Positions 53,261-62,898 of a stretch of DNA of 64,000 nucleotides are shown one piece after another (position 1 is the first letter of the stretch; each line of letters begins with the position of its first letter). The position numbers and the translations under genes are program-made. The notes under the pieces were generated by a model. The model worked only from the letters and a program-made list of their open reading frames with translations. It was not told the origin of the DNA and searched no databases. Source of the DNA: Brevundimonas basaltis (GTDB lineage Bacteria; Pseudomonadota; Alphaproteobacteria; Caulobacterales; Caulobacteraceae); NCBI RefSeq assembly GCF_014202075.1, contig NZ_JACHFZ010000002.1, positions 1-64,000 of the forward strand, in the 5' to 3' direction.

Positions 53261-53800
53261 ATGATCCGGCTGTTCACCGCCCTGTCGATCCCCGAGGATA
53301 TCGCCGACACGCTGGAGCGCCGTCAGTCGGGCCTGCCGGGCGCCAAGTGGCGGACGCGGGACCAGTTGCACCTGACCCTGGCCTTCTATGGGGAGATGGA
53401 GGAGCGCCGCGCCGACGATCTGGCCGCCGAACTGGGTCGCGCCGCCCGGGGCGGGCCGTTCGAGTTCAGCCTGAGCGGCGTCGGCGCCTTCGGCGACGAC
53501 CATCGCAGCCACAGCCTCTGGGCGGGCGTCGAGGCCAACGAGCGGCTGTCCGTGCTGGCCGGACGCTGCCGGTCCGCCGGCGAGCGAGCCGGGGTGGTTA
53601 TGGAGAAACGCGATTACCGCCCGCATGTGACGCTGGCCTATCTGAAACCGCAGACCAATCCGGACCGGATCGGGGCGTGGATCGTCGGGCACAATCTGCT
53701 GAAGTCGCCGCCGATCCGGACCGACCGGTTCGGTCTGTGGTCCAGCGTACTGACCCAGGACGGCAGCCGCTACCAACTGGAACAGGAGTATTGGCTGTGA
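53261..53800 (+). CDS. thpR: RNA 2',3'-cyclic phosphodiesterase
   Basis: This 179-residue 2H phosphoesterase has its two catalytic motifs as HLTL (37-40) and HVTL (122-125), the core of the ThpR/LigT fold. It opens 2',3'-cyclic phosphates at RNA ends (E. coli ThpR was first named a 2'-5' RNA ligase). The stop overlaps the GTG start of the GNAT gene. Confidence 0.9.
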   Translation: MIRLFTALSIPEDIADTLERRQSGLPGAKWRTRDQLHLTLAFYGEMEERRADDLAAELGRAARGGPFEFSLSGVGAFGDDHRSHSLWAGVEANERLSVLAGRCRSAGERAGVVMEKRDYRPHVTLAYLKPQTNPDRIGAWIVGHNLLKSPPIRTDRFGLWSSVLTQDGSRYQLEQEYWL

Positions 53801-54324
53801 TCGAGACCGCCCGTCTGACCCTGCGGCCGCCGGTGATGGAGGACTTCCCGCGCTGGGCGGAGATGATGGCCGACCCCGAGGCGGCGAAATTCCTCGGCGG
53901 GCCGCAGCCGGCCGCGTCGGCCTGGCGTGGCTTCATGACCATGGCCGGCGCCTGGAGCCTGACGGGGGTGAGCATGTTCTCGCTGGTCGAGCGGGACACC
54001 GGCCTGTGGCTGGGCCGCGTCGGCCCGTGGACGCCGCTGGGCTGGCCCGGCACGGAGGTCGGCTGGGGCCTGCACCCGGACGCCCAGGGTAAGGGCTATG
54101 GCCTCGAGGCGGCTGCGGCGACCATCGATTTCGCCTTCGATGCCCTTGGCTGGACCGAGGTCATTCACTGCATCGACCCGGACAACACCCCGTCGCAGCG
54201 ACTGGCCGAGCGGCTGGGATCACGCAACCTCGGCCCAACCCGGCTGCCGCCGCCGTTCGAGGCCGTGCGCGTCGACCGCTGGGGCCAGAGCCGCGAAGCC
54301 TGGCGCGCCCGGACCGGCGCCTGA
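53797..54324 (+). CDS. GNAT-family N-acetyltransferase (RimJ-like)
   Basis: This 175-residue protein has the N-terminal IETARLTLRPP segment, the acetyl-CoA loop in VGWGLHPDAQGKGYGLEAA and the late CIDPDNTPSQRLAERLG motif, as in RimJ/RimL acetyltransferases. The substrate is not known. It starts with GTG inside the thpR stop (GTGA). Confidence 0.85.
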   Translation: MIETARLTLRPPVMEDFPRWAEMMADPEAAKFLGGPQPAASAWRGFMTMAGAWSLTGVSMFSLVERDTGLWLGRVGPWTPLGWPGTEVGWGLHPDAQGKGYGLEAAAATIDFAFDALGWTEVIHCIDPDNTPSQRLAERLGSRNLGPTRLPPPFEAVRVDRWGQSREAWRARTGA

Positions 54325-54418
54325 GCCCGTACGCCGCGCTCGCGCGTTGGATGCTCGGGCTTTGCCCCGCCGGCCCCATCGGCTAGGCAGGATGACAGTC
54401 ATGACGAGGGATGGACGG

Positions 54419-55663
54419 ATGCGCGTACTGGTTCTGGGCGGCGACGGATTCTGCGGTTGGCCCACGGCCCTGCACCTGTCGGCACAAGGCTGGGACGTCT
54501 GCATCGTCGACAATCTCAGCCGCCGCAACATCGACAACGAGTTGGAGGTCCAGTCGCTGACCCCGATCCGCACCATGGGCGAGCGCATCGCTGCGTGGAA
54601 GGAGGTCTCGGGCCGGACCGTCGACTTCGTCAACATGACGGTCGGCAAGGAGTTCGACCGCCTCGTCTCCCTGATCCGCGAGTGGAGGCCGGACAGTGTC
54701 GTCCACTTCGCCGAACAGCGCGCCGCGCCCTATTCGATGAAGTCGGCGCGGCACAAATTGTATACCGTTGACAACAACTTGAACGCCACCAACCACCTGC
54801 TGGCGGCGATCGTCGAGAGCGGGCTTGACGTCCATCTGGCCCACCTCGGGACCATGGGCGTCTATGGCTACACCACGGCCGGGCTGCGCATCCCGGAAGG
54901 CTATCTGAAGGTCACGGTCGATACCGACTTCGGCCCGGCCGAGCAGGAGATCCTGTTCCCGCCCAACCCGGGCTCGATCTATCACATGACCAAGACCCAG
55001 GACGCCCTGCTGTTCCAGTTCTACGCCAAGAACGACGGCGTCCGGATCACGGATCTGCACCAGGGCATCGTCTGGGGGGCCCAGACGGAAGAGACCCGCC
55101 AGGACGAGCGCCTGATCAACCGCTTCGACTACGACGGCGACTACGGCACGGTGCTGAACCGCTTCCTGATGCAGGCGGCGGTCGGCTACCCCCTCACCGT
55201 CCATGGCACCGGCGGGCAGACGCGGGCCTTCATCCACATTCAGGACACCGTGCGCTGCGTCGAGTTGGCGCTGAAGAATCCGCCGAAGTCAGGCGAGCGG
55301 GTCAAGATCCTCAACCAGATGACCGAGAGCCGGCGGGTCCGCGACCTCGCCGCCATGATTTCCGACATGACCGGCGCCGAGGTCCACAACGTGCCGAACC
55401 CCCGCCAGGAAGCCGACGAGAACGAGCTGGTCGTGGCCAACGACCAGTTCCGCGAACTGGGGCTGCAGCCGATCACCCTGGCCGAGGGCCTGATGCAGGA
55501 CGTCGCCGAGATCGCCCGTCGTTACGCCCATCGCGCCGACCTGACCAAGGTGCCCTGCGTCTCCAGCTGGAACAGCAAGCGGGCGGAGGCGCTGAAGGGC
55601 GACCCCGTCGTGGTCGCGCCGCCGACCGGCGCCCCCGCGCCCGTCCGCGTCCTGTCGGCCTGA
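54419..55663 (+). CDS. UDP-sulfoquinovose synthase-like NAD-dependent epimerase
   Basis: This 414-residue extended SDR has the NAD motif GGDGFCGWPTA, HFAEQRAAPYSM and LGTMGVYGYT with Thr145. Tyr188 and Lys192 lie in YHMTK, and further landmarks are LHQGIVWGAQTEET, RFDYDGDYGTVLNRF and TVHGTGGQTRAFIHIQDTV. These match SQD1/SqdB, which makes UDP-sulfoquinovose from UDP-glucose and sulfite. The sulfolipid glycosyltransferase is not nearby, so the final product is open. ATG 54419 has GAGGG upstream. Confidence 0.8.
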   Translation: MRVLVLGGDGFCGWPTALHLSAQGWDVCIVDNLSRRNIDNELEVQSLTPIRTMGERIAAWKEVSGRTVDFVNMTVGKEFDRLVSLIREWRPDSVVHFAEQRAAPYSMKSARHKLYTVDNNLNATNHLLAAIVESGLDVHLAHLGTMGVYGYTTAGLRIPEGYLKVTVDTDFGPAEQEILFPPNPGSIYHMTKTQDALLFQFYAKNDGVRITDLHQGIVWGAQTEETRQDERLINRFDYDGDYGTVLNRFLMQAAVGYPLTVHGTGGQTRAFIHIQDTVRCVELALKNPPKSGERVKILNQMTESRRVRDLAAMISDMTGAEVHNVPNPRQEADENELVVANDQFRELGLQPITLAEGLMQDVAEIARRYAHRADLTKVPCVSSWNSKRAEALKGDPVVVAPPTGAPAPVRVLSA

Positions 55664-55672
55664 TCCCACCGG

Positions 55673-56557
55673 ATGGAGGCCGGGGCCGCTCCTTCAGACC
55701 TGCTGATCTTCGGCGGCGGCTGGCTGGGCCGGGCGGCGGCGCGGGAAGCGGTGCGCCGGGGCGGGACCGCAGTCCTGACCAGCCGCGATCCAGAAACCCG
55801 CCGGGTGCTCGAGGCCGAGGGTTTCGGGGCCATCGATCCCACCGACGATGTCGCGCTCGACGCCGCCGTTCGCGCGGCGACCGCCCTGCTCGTCACCGCC
55901 CCGCCGGGAGCCGACGGCTGCCCCGGCCTGAATCGCCTCGTCCCGTCTCTCACCCGCACCGGCGCCTTCCCCGACTGGATCGGCTATGTGTCCTCGACCG
56001 CGGTCTATGGCGACCGGGCCGGCGGCTGGGCCGTGGAGGACGACGCCCTGAACGCCGCCAGCCTTCAGGGTGCGCGCCGGGTGCGGGCCGAGCGCGACTG
56101 GCTCGACGCCGGACAGGGCATGGGGCTGACGGTGCAGATCTTTCGCCTGCCCGCCCTCTACGGTCCCGGCCGGTCGCCGCTGGACCGGCTGCGCGACGGC
56201 ACGGCCCGGATCGTCCGCAAGCCGGACCAGGTGTTCAACCGGGTGCACGTCGATGATGTGGTCGCGGGCCTGTTCGCCTCGATGGCCCGGCCCCGCCCCG
56301 GCGCCGCCTACATCCTGTGCGACGACGAGCCGTCGCCGGCCGATGTGGTGATGGAGGGGGCGGCGCGACGGCTGGGCCTGCCGATGCCGCCCGAGGTCGA
56401 TCTGGACGATCCGTCGGTGTCGGACGCCATGCGCCGGTTCTACCGGGATTCCAAACGCCTCTCGAACGCCCGCGCCAAGGCCGAACTCGGCTGGCGTCCG
56501 AGGTATCCGACGTGGCGGGAAGGATTGGAAGCCATGCTTGCCGACGCCGGGACATAG
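55673..56557 (+). CDS. NAD(P)-binding SDR-family protein (YeeZ-like)
   Basis: This 294-residue protein has dinucleotide motif LLIFGGGWLGRAAAREA (8-24), YVSSTAVYGDRAGGWAVED, an RLPALYGPGRSPLD segment and NRVHVDDVVAGL, as in the YeeZ-type atypical SDR family. No classic YxxxK is visible in the expected place, so catalysis is doubtful. It starts nine bases after the sqdB-like gene and is probably co-transcribed. Confidence 0.75.
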   Translation: MEAGAAPSDLLIFGGGWLGRAAAREAVRRGGTAVLTSRDPETRRVLEAEGFGAIDPTDDVALDAAVRAATALLVTAPPGADGCPGLNRLVPSLTRTGAFPDWIGYVSSTAVYGDRAGGWAVEDDALNAASLQGARRVRAERDWLDAGQGMGLTVQIFRLPALYGPGRSPLDRLRDGTARIVRKPDQVFNRVHVDDVVAGLFASMARPRPGAAYILCDDEPSPADVVMEGAARRLGLPMPPEVDLDDPSVSDAMRRFYRDSKRLSNARAKAELGWRPRYPTWREGLEAMLADAGT

Positions 56558-56640
56558 GCGACAATCACCCGATACATTCCGGGCGAGACATCCGCGACAC
56601 CGGGCCCCGGGACATGGGCCACAACCGACATATCCGCAAC
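56558..56640 (+). repeat. short-period intergenic repeat (copy B)
   Basis: It starts in the SDR 3' end with GGCGACAATC and contains ACCCGATACATTCCG, then GACA-ending units (GCGAGACA, CCGCGACA, CGGGACA, ACCGACA). It shares its lead and unit style with copy A at 3861. Non-coding. Confidence 0.5.
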
Positions 56641-56651
56641 CCTTCCCTGAC

Positions 56652-56686
56652 GCCGTCATCCTCGGGCCTGACCCGAGGGTGACGGC
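56652..56686. repeat. palindromic hairpin between the SDR and eipA genes
   Basis: GCCGTCATCCTCGGG pairs with CCCGAGGGTGACGGC (one G-T) around CCTGA. It is convergent between two genes and may terminate both. It resembles in its CGTCATCC core the long palindrome at 10112. Confidence 0.7.
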
Positions 56687-56694
56687 GGAGAGGA

Positions 56695-57306
56695 TCAGAA
56701 CGGCAGCAGGTTGCGCTGGCGGCTGTACGCCATGGTGCCGACGTTGGCGCCGAGGCGCAGGCCGACGCCGGTGCGGATCGGGGCCAGCACGATGCCGTCT
56801 GCGCGTTGGTAGTTCACGCCCACGCCGCCGACCAGATAGGCCGAGCCCTCCACGCCGGGGTAGCGGCGGTAGATCATGTCGGGGTGGTAGAGCCCGTAGA
56901 CGAGGGTGAACACGCGGCTGGCGTTGCCGCCGACGTCCCAGCCGATCGAAATACCCTGCCAGAACACCTCCTGCGAGGCCGACAGATCCTTCATGTGCAG
57001 GGCCCCGCGGCCGTAGCGCAGGCCGACGCCGGCGGCGCCCGAGCCCTCCTCGCCGGCGATATAGGCGGTCGGGCGGTCGCCCTGGTCGGCGAAGATGCGC
57101 TCGATGGCGGCGCCGAGGGCCTCGGCGGCGATGCCCAGCTCGCGTGACCCGGCGGCGATCAGTTCGTCGGCGCTGTAGGCCTGGGCCTCCCGGTCCGAGC
57201 GGATCGGATAGTTGGGATCGGCTGCGGGCGCGGTGGCGCAGGCTGACAGGGCCGAGGCGCCGGCGGTGGCGGCGAGACCGGAAAGGATCAACTGGCGACG
57301 ATGCAT
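56695..57306 (-). CDS. eipA: EipA-like envelope integrity protein (DUF1134)
   Basis: In this 203-residue protein the DUF1134 domain covers about residues 40-203: YSADELIAAGSRELG, GEEGSGAAGVGLRYGRGAL, VFWQGISIGWDVGGNASRVF, GVEGSAYLVGGVGVNYQ and RTGVGLRLGANVG. EipA maintains cell-envelope integrity in Brucella and Caulobacter. An RRQLILSG twin-arginine-like signal is followed by lipobox-like LSAC (Cys23), so export by Tat as a lipoprotein is possible. Confidence 0.88.
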   Translation of the reverse strand: MHRRQLILSGLAATAGASALSACATAPAADPNYPIRSDREAQAYSADELIAAGSRELGIAAEALGAAIERIFADQGDRPTAYIAGEEGSGAAGVGLRYGRGALHMKDLSASQEVFWQGISIGWDVGGNASRVFTLVYGLYHPDMIYRRYPGVEGSAYLVGGVGVNYQRADGIVLAPIRTGVGLRLGANVGTMAYSRQRNLLPF

Positions 57307-57339
57307 GGCGATGGCTCCGGAGGCGGGGACGGTCCGCCC

Positions 57340-57383
57340 GACTCGCGCGGGCGCTGGCGGGCACCGTCACCGGTCTTTGAGTC
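57340..57383. promoter_or_regulatory. eipA upstream region with two GANTC sites
   Basis: GACTC (57340) and GAGTC (57379) lie 34 and 73 bases before the eipA start, and a GGTTAACGGG segment follows near 57400. They could place eipA under CcrM/GcrA control, and the TTAA under CtrA; this is inference from motif matches only. Confidence 0.35.
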
Positions 57384-57427
57384 AGCCTTGCGGCGGCAAG
57401 GTTAACGGGAGGTTGCCCGGTCGTCGG

Positions 57428-59092
57428 TCAGGCGTCGAGAACGCGGCGCACCTTGTCGGCCAGTTCCCGGAAGGTGAACGGCTTGCTGATCAGGTTCACC
57501 CCGGCGTCCAGCGTCCCGTTGTGAACGATCGCATTACGCGTATAGCCGGTGGTGTAGAGCACCTTGATGCCGGGGCGGCGCCGAACCGCTTCATCCGCCA
57601 GCTGACGGCCATTGATACCGTCGGGCATGACCACGTCCGTGAACAACAGCGCGATGTCGTTGTGGGACTGGAGTACTTCCAGGGCGGCCCGTCCGTTGGA
57701 CGCCTCGAGGACCTCGTAGCCCAGCTCCTCGAGGACGCCCACGCTGTAGGCGCGCAAATCATCGTGGTCTTCCACCAGCAGGATTTTTTCATAACCGCCG
57801 GCGGAGGGCGGTTTCTCGGCGGTCGTGGCGATCTCGGGCAGAGCGCCATCGCTCCGCGGCAGATAGATCTTGATGGTCGTTCCGTGACCGAGCTCGCTGT
57901 AGATACGGATATGACCGCCCGATTGCCGCACGAAGCCGTAGACCTGGCTGAGCCCCAACCCCGTGCCGCGCCCGGCTTCCTTGGTCGTGAAGAAGGGTTC
58001 AAAGACCTTGCTCACTGTGTCGGCGGCCATTCCCGTCCCGGTGTCGGTGACGGCTATGAGCACATATTGGCCCGCCCTAACCGGCTCCACGATCGACGCG
58101 ACATAGTCCTCGTCGAGGAAGGCGTTGCCGGTTTCGATGGTCAAGCGGCCACCCTCAGGCATGGCGTCACGAGCGTTGACCGCCAGATTGACCAGAGCGT
58201 TTTCGAGCTCCGCGGAATCGACGTTGGTGGGCCAGAGTCCCGCGCCCGAGACGGTTTCGAAGGCAACGGCCTCGCCGAGCGTTCGCTGGAGCAAATCCGC
58301 CAGTCCGGTGACCAGTCGTCCAGCATCGACGGGTCTGGGGTCCAGCGGCTGCCGTCTGGCGAAGGCCAGTAGCCGCGCGGTCAGGGTGGCCGCTCGCTGG
58401 GCCCCGTGGGTGGCCATCGCCACCGCTCGCTCGATCTTTCGCCGAGCTTCGGGGGTCGGATCCCCGGACACCTGACGGCTGACCGTCTCCAGACCGCCAA
58501 GGATCACCGTCAGCAGATTGTTGAAGTCATGGGCCACCCCGCCGGTAAGCTGGCCCACCGCTTCCATTTTCTGAGCCTGCCGGAGCGCCTCCTCGGTCTT
58601 GAGGCGCTCGCTGACCGCTTCCGCGACCCGCGCCTCCAAAGTGAGGTTGAGCTGGTGCAATTCCGAAGACGCCGCTTCCGCCTCGCGGCGCGCCTCCAGC
58701 AGTTCCCGTTCGTACCGACGGCGGTCCGTGGCGTTGAATACGGTGATAACGATCCGCCGCGCTCCTCCGTCCGACGCCCGCTCCGCCGCATTGACGAGCA
58801 CCGGCAAAGGGTCCTGGCCGGGGCGGACCAGGTCGAGGGCGACCTCGTGGAAAAACCCCTGCATCCGCAGCAGCGGGGCGAAGTGGGTTTCGTAGTAGAT
58901 CTTGCCTGCGATGTTCAGGAGATCCGAGAAGCGGCGGCCCTCGAAATCGCCAGCTTTCTGGGACAGCCACTCCGCCAACGTCCGGTTCGCCCGGATGATT
59001 CGGCCGGTTTCATCGGCGATAAGGTAGCCGCACGGTGCGTCCTCGAACAGCGCCTCGGTGTCGCTTGTGACCTCGTGCTCCTGCGCCCCCAT
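57428..59092 (-). CDS. PAS hybrid sensor histidine kinase with receiver domain
   Basis: This 554-residue soluble protein has a PAS domain (about 12-125: APCGYLIADETGRIIRANRTL), a short coiled coil (about 128-180) and an H box GGVAHDFNNLL with His188. N and G boxes follow (NALVNLAVNARDAMP, DTGTGMA, GTGLGLSQVYG), then a receiver domain (about 435-550) with LLVEDHDD and phospho-Asp near 485 in LLFTDVVMPDG. There is no TM. ATG 59092 lies four bases after the RsbQ-type gene's stop; a TTG at 59104 is possible. The PAS segment IYYETHFAPLLRMQGF resembles PAS proteins found with RsbQ. Confidence 0.88.
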   Translation of the reverse strand: MGAQEHEVTSDTEALFEDAPCGYLIADETGRIIRANRTLAEWLSQKAGDFEGRRFSDLLNIAGKIYYETHFAPLLRMQGFFHEVALDLVRPGQDPLPVLVNAAERASDGGARRIVITVFNATDRRRYERELLEARREAEAASSELHQLNLTLEARVAEAVSERLKTEEALRQAQKMEAVGQLTGGVAHDFNNLLTVILGGLETVSRQVSGDPTPEARRKIERAVAMATHGAQRAATLTARLLAFARRQPLDPRPVDAGRLVTGLADLLQRTLGEAVAFETVSGAGLWPTNVDSAELENALVNLAVNARDAMPEGGRLTIETGNAFLDEDYVASIVEPVRAGQYVLIAVTDTGTGMAADTVSKVFEPFFTTKEAGRGTGLGLSQVYGFVRQSGGHIRIYSELGHGTTIKIYLPRSDGALPEIATTAEKPPSAGGYEKILLVEDHDDLRAYSVGVLEELGYEVLEASNGRAALEVLQSHNDIALLFTDVVMPDGINGRQLADEAVRRRPGIKVLYTTGYTRNAIVHNGTLDAGVNLISKPFTFRELADKVRRVLDA

Positions 59093-59096
59093 CGCC

Positions 59097-59912
59097 TCAG
59101 ACAAAGGCTTGAATCGCGGCGATCGTCTCTTCCGGCGCGCTCAGATTGGGGCAGTGACCGGTCGCTTCCAGAAGCACGAACTCGCTATTGGGCAAGGCGG
59201 CGTGCACGTACTCGCCCACGCTCTGCGGCGCGATCACGTCGTCAGTGCATTGCATCACCAGCGTCCGGACCGGGAAGTCGGCAAGGTCCGCCCTGCTGTC
59301 GGACAGAAAGGTGGCACGGGCGAAGGCCTTTGCGATTTCCGGATCCGTTCGACAGAAGCTGTTGGTCAGCTCGTCAGCGAGCTCTGGCCGGTCCGCATTT
59401 CCCATGATGACCGGGGCCATGGCCTGGGACCAGCCCATGTGATTGTTGTCGAGAAAATCCAGCAGCTCGTGAATCTGGCCCTCGGAGAATCCTCCGACAT
59501 ACCCACCCGTTTCTTCGTCGATATAGCGCGGCGAGGGGCCGACCATGACGAGATCGCTGAACAGGTGAGGCGCCCGCTTGGCGGCCAGGAGGCCGATCAT
59601 GGCGCTGACCGAATGCCCCACAAACACGCCATCGCGGACATTCAGCTCCTCCGCCAACCGGACGACGTCGTCGGCATAGCCGTCGAGGCTCGCGTATCTG
59701 GCTGGCTCATAGGCGTTCAAATCGGAACCGCCGGCGCCGATCTGGTCGAACAGAATGACTTTGAAACGGTCCTCGAAGGCGGGCGCCACGAAGCGCCACA
59801 TATTCTGGTCGCACCCGAATCCATGGGCGAACATCATCGCGCGGCTGCCGGAGCCGCTAAGCTGAACGTTGTGGCGCTCGGATACGATCACGGATAGCCC
59901 TCCCATCCCCAT
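59097..59912 (-). CDS. RsbQ-type alpha/beta hydrolase (signalling cofactor)
   Basis: This 271-residue protein follows Bacillus RsbQ throughout: FAHGFGCDQNMWRFVAPAFED, VILFDQIGAGGSDL, SLDGYADDV, nucleophile Ser101 in GHSVSAMIG, VMVGPSPRYI, GFSEGQIHELLDFLDNN-type segments, Asp224/225 and His253 (GHCPNL). RsbQ works with a PAS protein (RsbP) to report energy stress; the same fold acts as the karrikin/strigolactone receptor in plants. Here the partner is the PAS kinase encoded next. Confidence 0.88.
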   Translation of the reverse strand: MGMGGLSVIVSERHNVQLSGSGSRAMMFAHGFGCDQNMWRFVAPAFEDRFKVILFDQIGAGGSDLNAYEPARYASLDGYADDVVRLAEELNVRDGVFVGHSVSAMIGLLAAKRAPHLFSDLVMVGPSPRYIDEETGGYVGGFSEGQIHELLDFLDNNHMGWSQAMAPVIMGNADRPELADELTNSFCRTDPEIAKAFARATFLSDSRADLADFPVRTLVMQCTDDVIAPQSVGEYVHAALPNSEFVLLEATGHCPNLSAPEETIAAIQAFV

Positions 59913-60002
59913 AAATGCCTGGCATCCTATTTGGCGCCGGCGACGATCAATCTCGCGCCGGGGTTACGGTTGGATGGCGCGGGAGTTCCGCTCGCGCGAG
60001 CC

Positions 60003-62426
60003 TCACCCCCGCAGCACCGCCCCCACCTTCCCCGCCGCCGCCACGACCTTCGACGACAGGGCCTCGATCTCGGCCTCGGTCAGGGTGGCGTCGCGGGGCT
60101 GGATGACGACTTCCAGCGCCACCGACTTCATGCCCTCAGCCACGCCGGCGCCGCGGTAGACGTCGAAGACGCGGACGTCGGTGATCAGGGTCTTGTCGGC
60201 GCCGGCGATGGCGCGAACGAGGTCGCCCGTGGCCTTGCCGTCCTCGACCACGAAGGCGAAGTCGCGGGTCAGGGGCATCAGCGGGGCCAGAGAGGCGGCG
60301 CCGCGCGCCTTGGTCGCCTTGCCGCGCGGTTCGGGCACGGCGTCGAGCACGATCTCGAAGGCCAGCATGGGGCCGTCAGCGTCGAGCGCCTTGAGCACGC
60401 GCGGGTGCAGGGCGCCGAACTCCACGATCACATTCTTCGGGCCGAGCTGCAGCCGGGCCGAGCGGCCGGGGTGCCACCAGTCGCGGTTCTGGCCCTGGAC
60501 CAGCTGCAGCGAGGCGGTCGGGGCGCCCAAGGCGTCGAGCAGGGCCATCAGGTCGCCCTTCAGCGCGAACAGGGCGTCCTCGGCCCCGCCGCTCCAGTGA
60601 CGCGGCGCCCGCGGGGCCACGAGGCCGGCGATGACGGTGCGCTGGCCGGTCGGGCTGTCGTCGAGATAGATCGGGCCGATCTCGAACAGGGCGGCGTCGG
60701 GGTGGCCGCGGTCGGCGTTGCGCGCCGCCGCCTGGATCAGATTGGCGAGGGCCGAGGGCCGCATGCAGTCCAGATCGGCGGCGATCGGGTTCTCGACCCG
60801 CAGACGGTCGTCGCCGCCGCCGAACAGGGCCGCGGTCGATTGTTTGGTGAAGGACCAGGTGACGGCCTCGGCATAACCCATGGCGGCCAGCGCCCGCCGG
60901 GCGGCGCGGACCCGCGCCTGACGCGGATTGAGCACGCCCTTCGACGGCGCGCCCAGGTCGGGCAGCGGGGTCGAGGGCAGTTTGCCGTAACCCTCGATGC
61001 GGGCGACCTCCTCGACGAGATCGGCCGGGCCCTCGGCGTCGCGCCGCCACGACGGCGGGGTGACGGTCCAGGGGGAGCCGCGCGCGATCTCGAAGCCGAG
61101 TTGGCTGAGGATTTCGGCGATGCGGTCGTCAGCCAGCGACAGGCCGGTCAGGGCGCCGACGCGGGCGGGATCGAAGGCGAAGGCGGCCGGGCTGGCCGGA
61201 CCTTCGCCTGCCACCACGATCTCGGACGGTTCGCCGCCGCACAGGTCGAGGATCAACCGCGTGGCCAGCTCGAGGCCCGGGACCACGGAGGCCGGATCGA
61301 CGCCGCGCGCGAAACGGTACTGGGCGTCGGAGGTCAGCGTCAGGGTCCGGCCGGTCTGGGCCGTGACCAGAGGATCGAACCAGGCGCATTCGACAAAGAC
61401 GTCGACGGTCTCGTCGGCGCAGCCGGTGGACTCGCCGCCCATCACGCCGCCCAGGCCGATGGGCCGCTCTCCGGCGGCGTCGGCGATGACGCACATGGCC
61501 GGATCGACCGCGTAAGTCTTGCCGTCCAGGGCGATCAGATGTTCGTGCGTCCCGGCCGCGATGTGTTCGGCGCCCTCGGACACCTGGCCGCCGCGCACCA
61601 CGATCTCGCTCCCGACCAGCTTGGCGGCGTCATAGACGTGCAGGGGCCGGCAGCGGTCGTAGGCGACCAGATTGGTGACATCGACCAGCCGGTTGATCGG
61701 GCGCAGGCCGATGGCGGTCAGCCGCCGCTGCAGCCACTCGGGCGAGGGGCCGTTCTTGACGCCGCGGATCAAGCGCCCGGCGAACACCGGGCACATCTCC
61801 GGCGCCTCGATGCGCACGGTGATCGGCGACGGGAAGGTTCCCGGCACCGGCTGGATGTCGGGGGTCTTCAGCCGGCCGAGACCGGCAGCGGCCAGATCGC
61901 GGGCGATGCCGGCCATGCCGAGCCAATCGGCGCGATTGGGGGTGACTTCGAAATCGATCACCGGCTCGGCCCCGAACACGCCGGCGGCGGGGGTCCCGAC
62001 CTTCAGATCGTCCGCCAGATCCAGAATGCCGTCGCTCTCGCCAGCAAGCTCAAGCTCCGCAGCCGAACACAGCATGCCGTTGGAGACGACGCCGCGCACC
62101 GGCTTCTCGACCAGGGTCACCCCGAGGCCGGGCACCCAGGCGCCGATGGGGGCGTAGATGGTGGTCAGGCCGGCGCGGGCGTTGGGCGCGCCGCAGACGA
62201 TCTCTTTCAGGCCGTCGACGGTGTCGACCTGGCAGACCTGCAGGCGGTCGGCATTCGGATGCCGCTCGGCCGAGACGATCCGGGCCACGGTGAAGGGCGC
62301 CAGGGCCGCGACCGGATCGTGGACGTCCTCGACCTCGAGCCCGGCCATGGTCATGGCCTCGGCGACCTCGGCGATCTCCGCGTCCGTCTCGAGATGCTCC
62401 TTCAGCCAGGAGAGGGTGAATTTCAC
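60003..62426 (-). CDS. pheT: phenylalanyl-tRNA synthetase beta subunit
   Basis: This 807-residue protein has the N-terminal [11 protein letters not shown], a tRNA-binding (OB) domain (about 40-150, with [13 protein letters not shown] and GAPNARAGL), B3/B4 editing domain (about 200-400, CDETVDVF-like segment) and B5 (about 405-475). The synthetase-like core with [15 protein letters not shown] follows, and a C-terminal anticodon-binding FDX-ACB domain (about 715-807). Pairs with PheS to charge tRNA-Phe. It overlaps the preceding small gene by four bases. Confidence 0.96.
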   Translation of the reverse strand: MKFTLSWLKEHLETDAEIAEVAEAMTMAGLEVEDVHDPVAALAPFTVARIVSAERHPNADRLQVCQVDTVDGLKEIVCGAPNARAGLTTIYAPIGAWVPGLGVTLVEKPVRGVVSNGMLCSAAELELAGESDGILDLADDLKVGTPAAGVFGAEPVIDFEVTPNRADWLGMAGIARDLAAAGLGRLKTPDIQPVPGTFPSPITVRIEAPEMCPVFAGRLIRGVKNGPSPEWLQRRLTAIGLRPINRLVDVTNLVAYDRCRPLHVYDAAKLVGSEIVVRGGQVSEGAEHIAAGTHEHLIALDGKTYAVDPAMCVIADAAGERPIGLGGVMGGESTGCADETVDVFVECAWFDPLVTAQTGRTLTLTSDAQYRFARGVDPASVVPGLELATRLILDLCGGEPSEIVVAGEGPASPAAFAFDPARVGALTGLSLADDRIAEILSQLGFEIARGSPWTVTPPSWRRDAEGPADLVEEVARIEGYGKLPSTPLPDLGAPSKGVLNPRQARVRAARRALAAMGYAEAVTWSFTKQSTAALFGGGDDRLRVENPIAADLDCMRPSALANLIQAAARNADRGHPDAALFEIGPIYLDDSPTGQRTVIAGLVAPRAPRHWSGGAEDALFALKGDLMALLDALGAPTASLQLVQGQNRDWWHPGRSARLQLGPKNVIVEFGALHPRVLKALDADGPMLAFEIVLDAVPEPRGKATKARGAASLAPLMPLTRDFAFVVEDGKATGDLVRAIAGADKTLITDVRVFDVYRGAGVAEGMKSVALEVVIQPRDATLTEAEIEALSSKVVAAAGKVGAVLRG

Positions 62427-62869
62427 GCCGACGGCTCCCCCGCGTCGGCCGCCAGCTCCGATAGGGTTTTGACGCCGCCCAGCAGCTCTTCCAGCACGGC
62501 GTCGGAGCCGGTGAAGCCGATCTGAACGAAGCGGCAGCGCACGAAACGGCAGTTCGACATCCCGACCAAGCCGGCCATCTTCGTCTCGCTGAGCGGGCGA
62601 TAGAGCAGGGTCCGGATGTCCGTCGTCGTGCCCATGGCGCAGCTTTCAAAGCCGGTGCCGTGCATCACGGCCATCACCGCCGGACCCTCGATGACGCAGT
62701 CGGTAAAGGTCTTGCCGTCGATGGCCATCTGGCCCGCGTTCCAGTGCTGGACGGCGAGCGAAGGCAGCCAGACGGCTTCCTTCTCGAACGTGGTGCGGGC
62801 CACCAGGGCGCGGCCGGCGGCCTCTTCGGCGGACATGTCCCCGGCGGGGGCGGCGGTTTGGTCGGTCAT
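62423..62869 (-). CDS. conserved small protein inside the pheS-pheT operon, copy 2
   Basis: This 148-residue protein shares with its upstream neighbour [21 protein letters not shown], a [13 protein letters not shown] segment, NCRFVRCRF and [13 protein letters not shown]. Spaced Phe/Cys strands such as CRFVRCRF recall a pentapeptide-like beta-helix. No signal or TM. The function is unknown. Overlap with pheT (ATGA) implies coupled translation. Confidence 0.75.
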   Translation of the reverse strand: MTDQTAAPAGDMSAEEAAGRALVARTTFEKEAVWLPSLAVQHWNAGQMAIDGKTFTDCVIEGPAVMAVMHGTGFESCAMGTTTDIRTLLYRPLSETKMAGLVGMSNCRFVRCRFVQIGFTGSDAVLEELLGGVKTLSELAADAGEPSA

Positions 62870-62898
62870 GGTGCGGTTTCCCGATACTCGGTCTGTGG

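Noticed and set aside
59931..62525. An 864-codon plus-strand frame antisense to pheT
   Set aside because: No motif is visible, while pheT is unambiguous.
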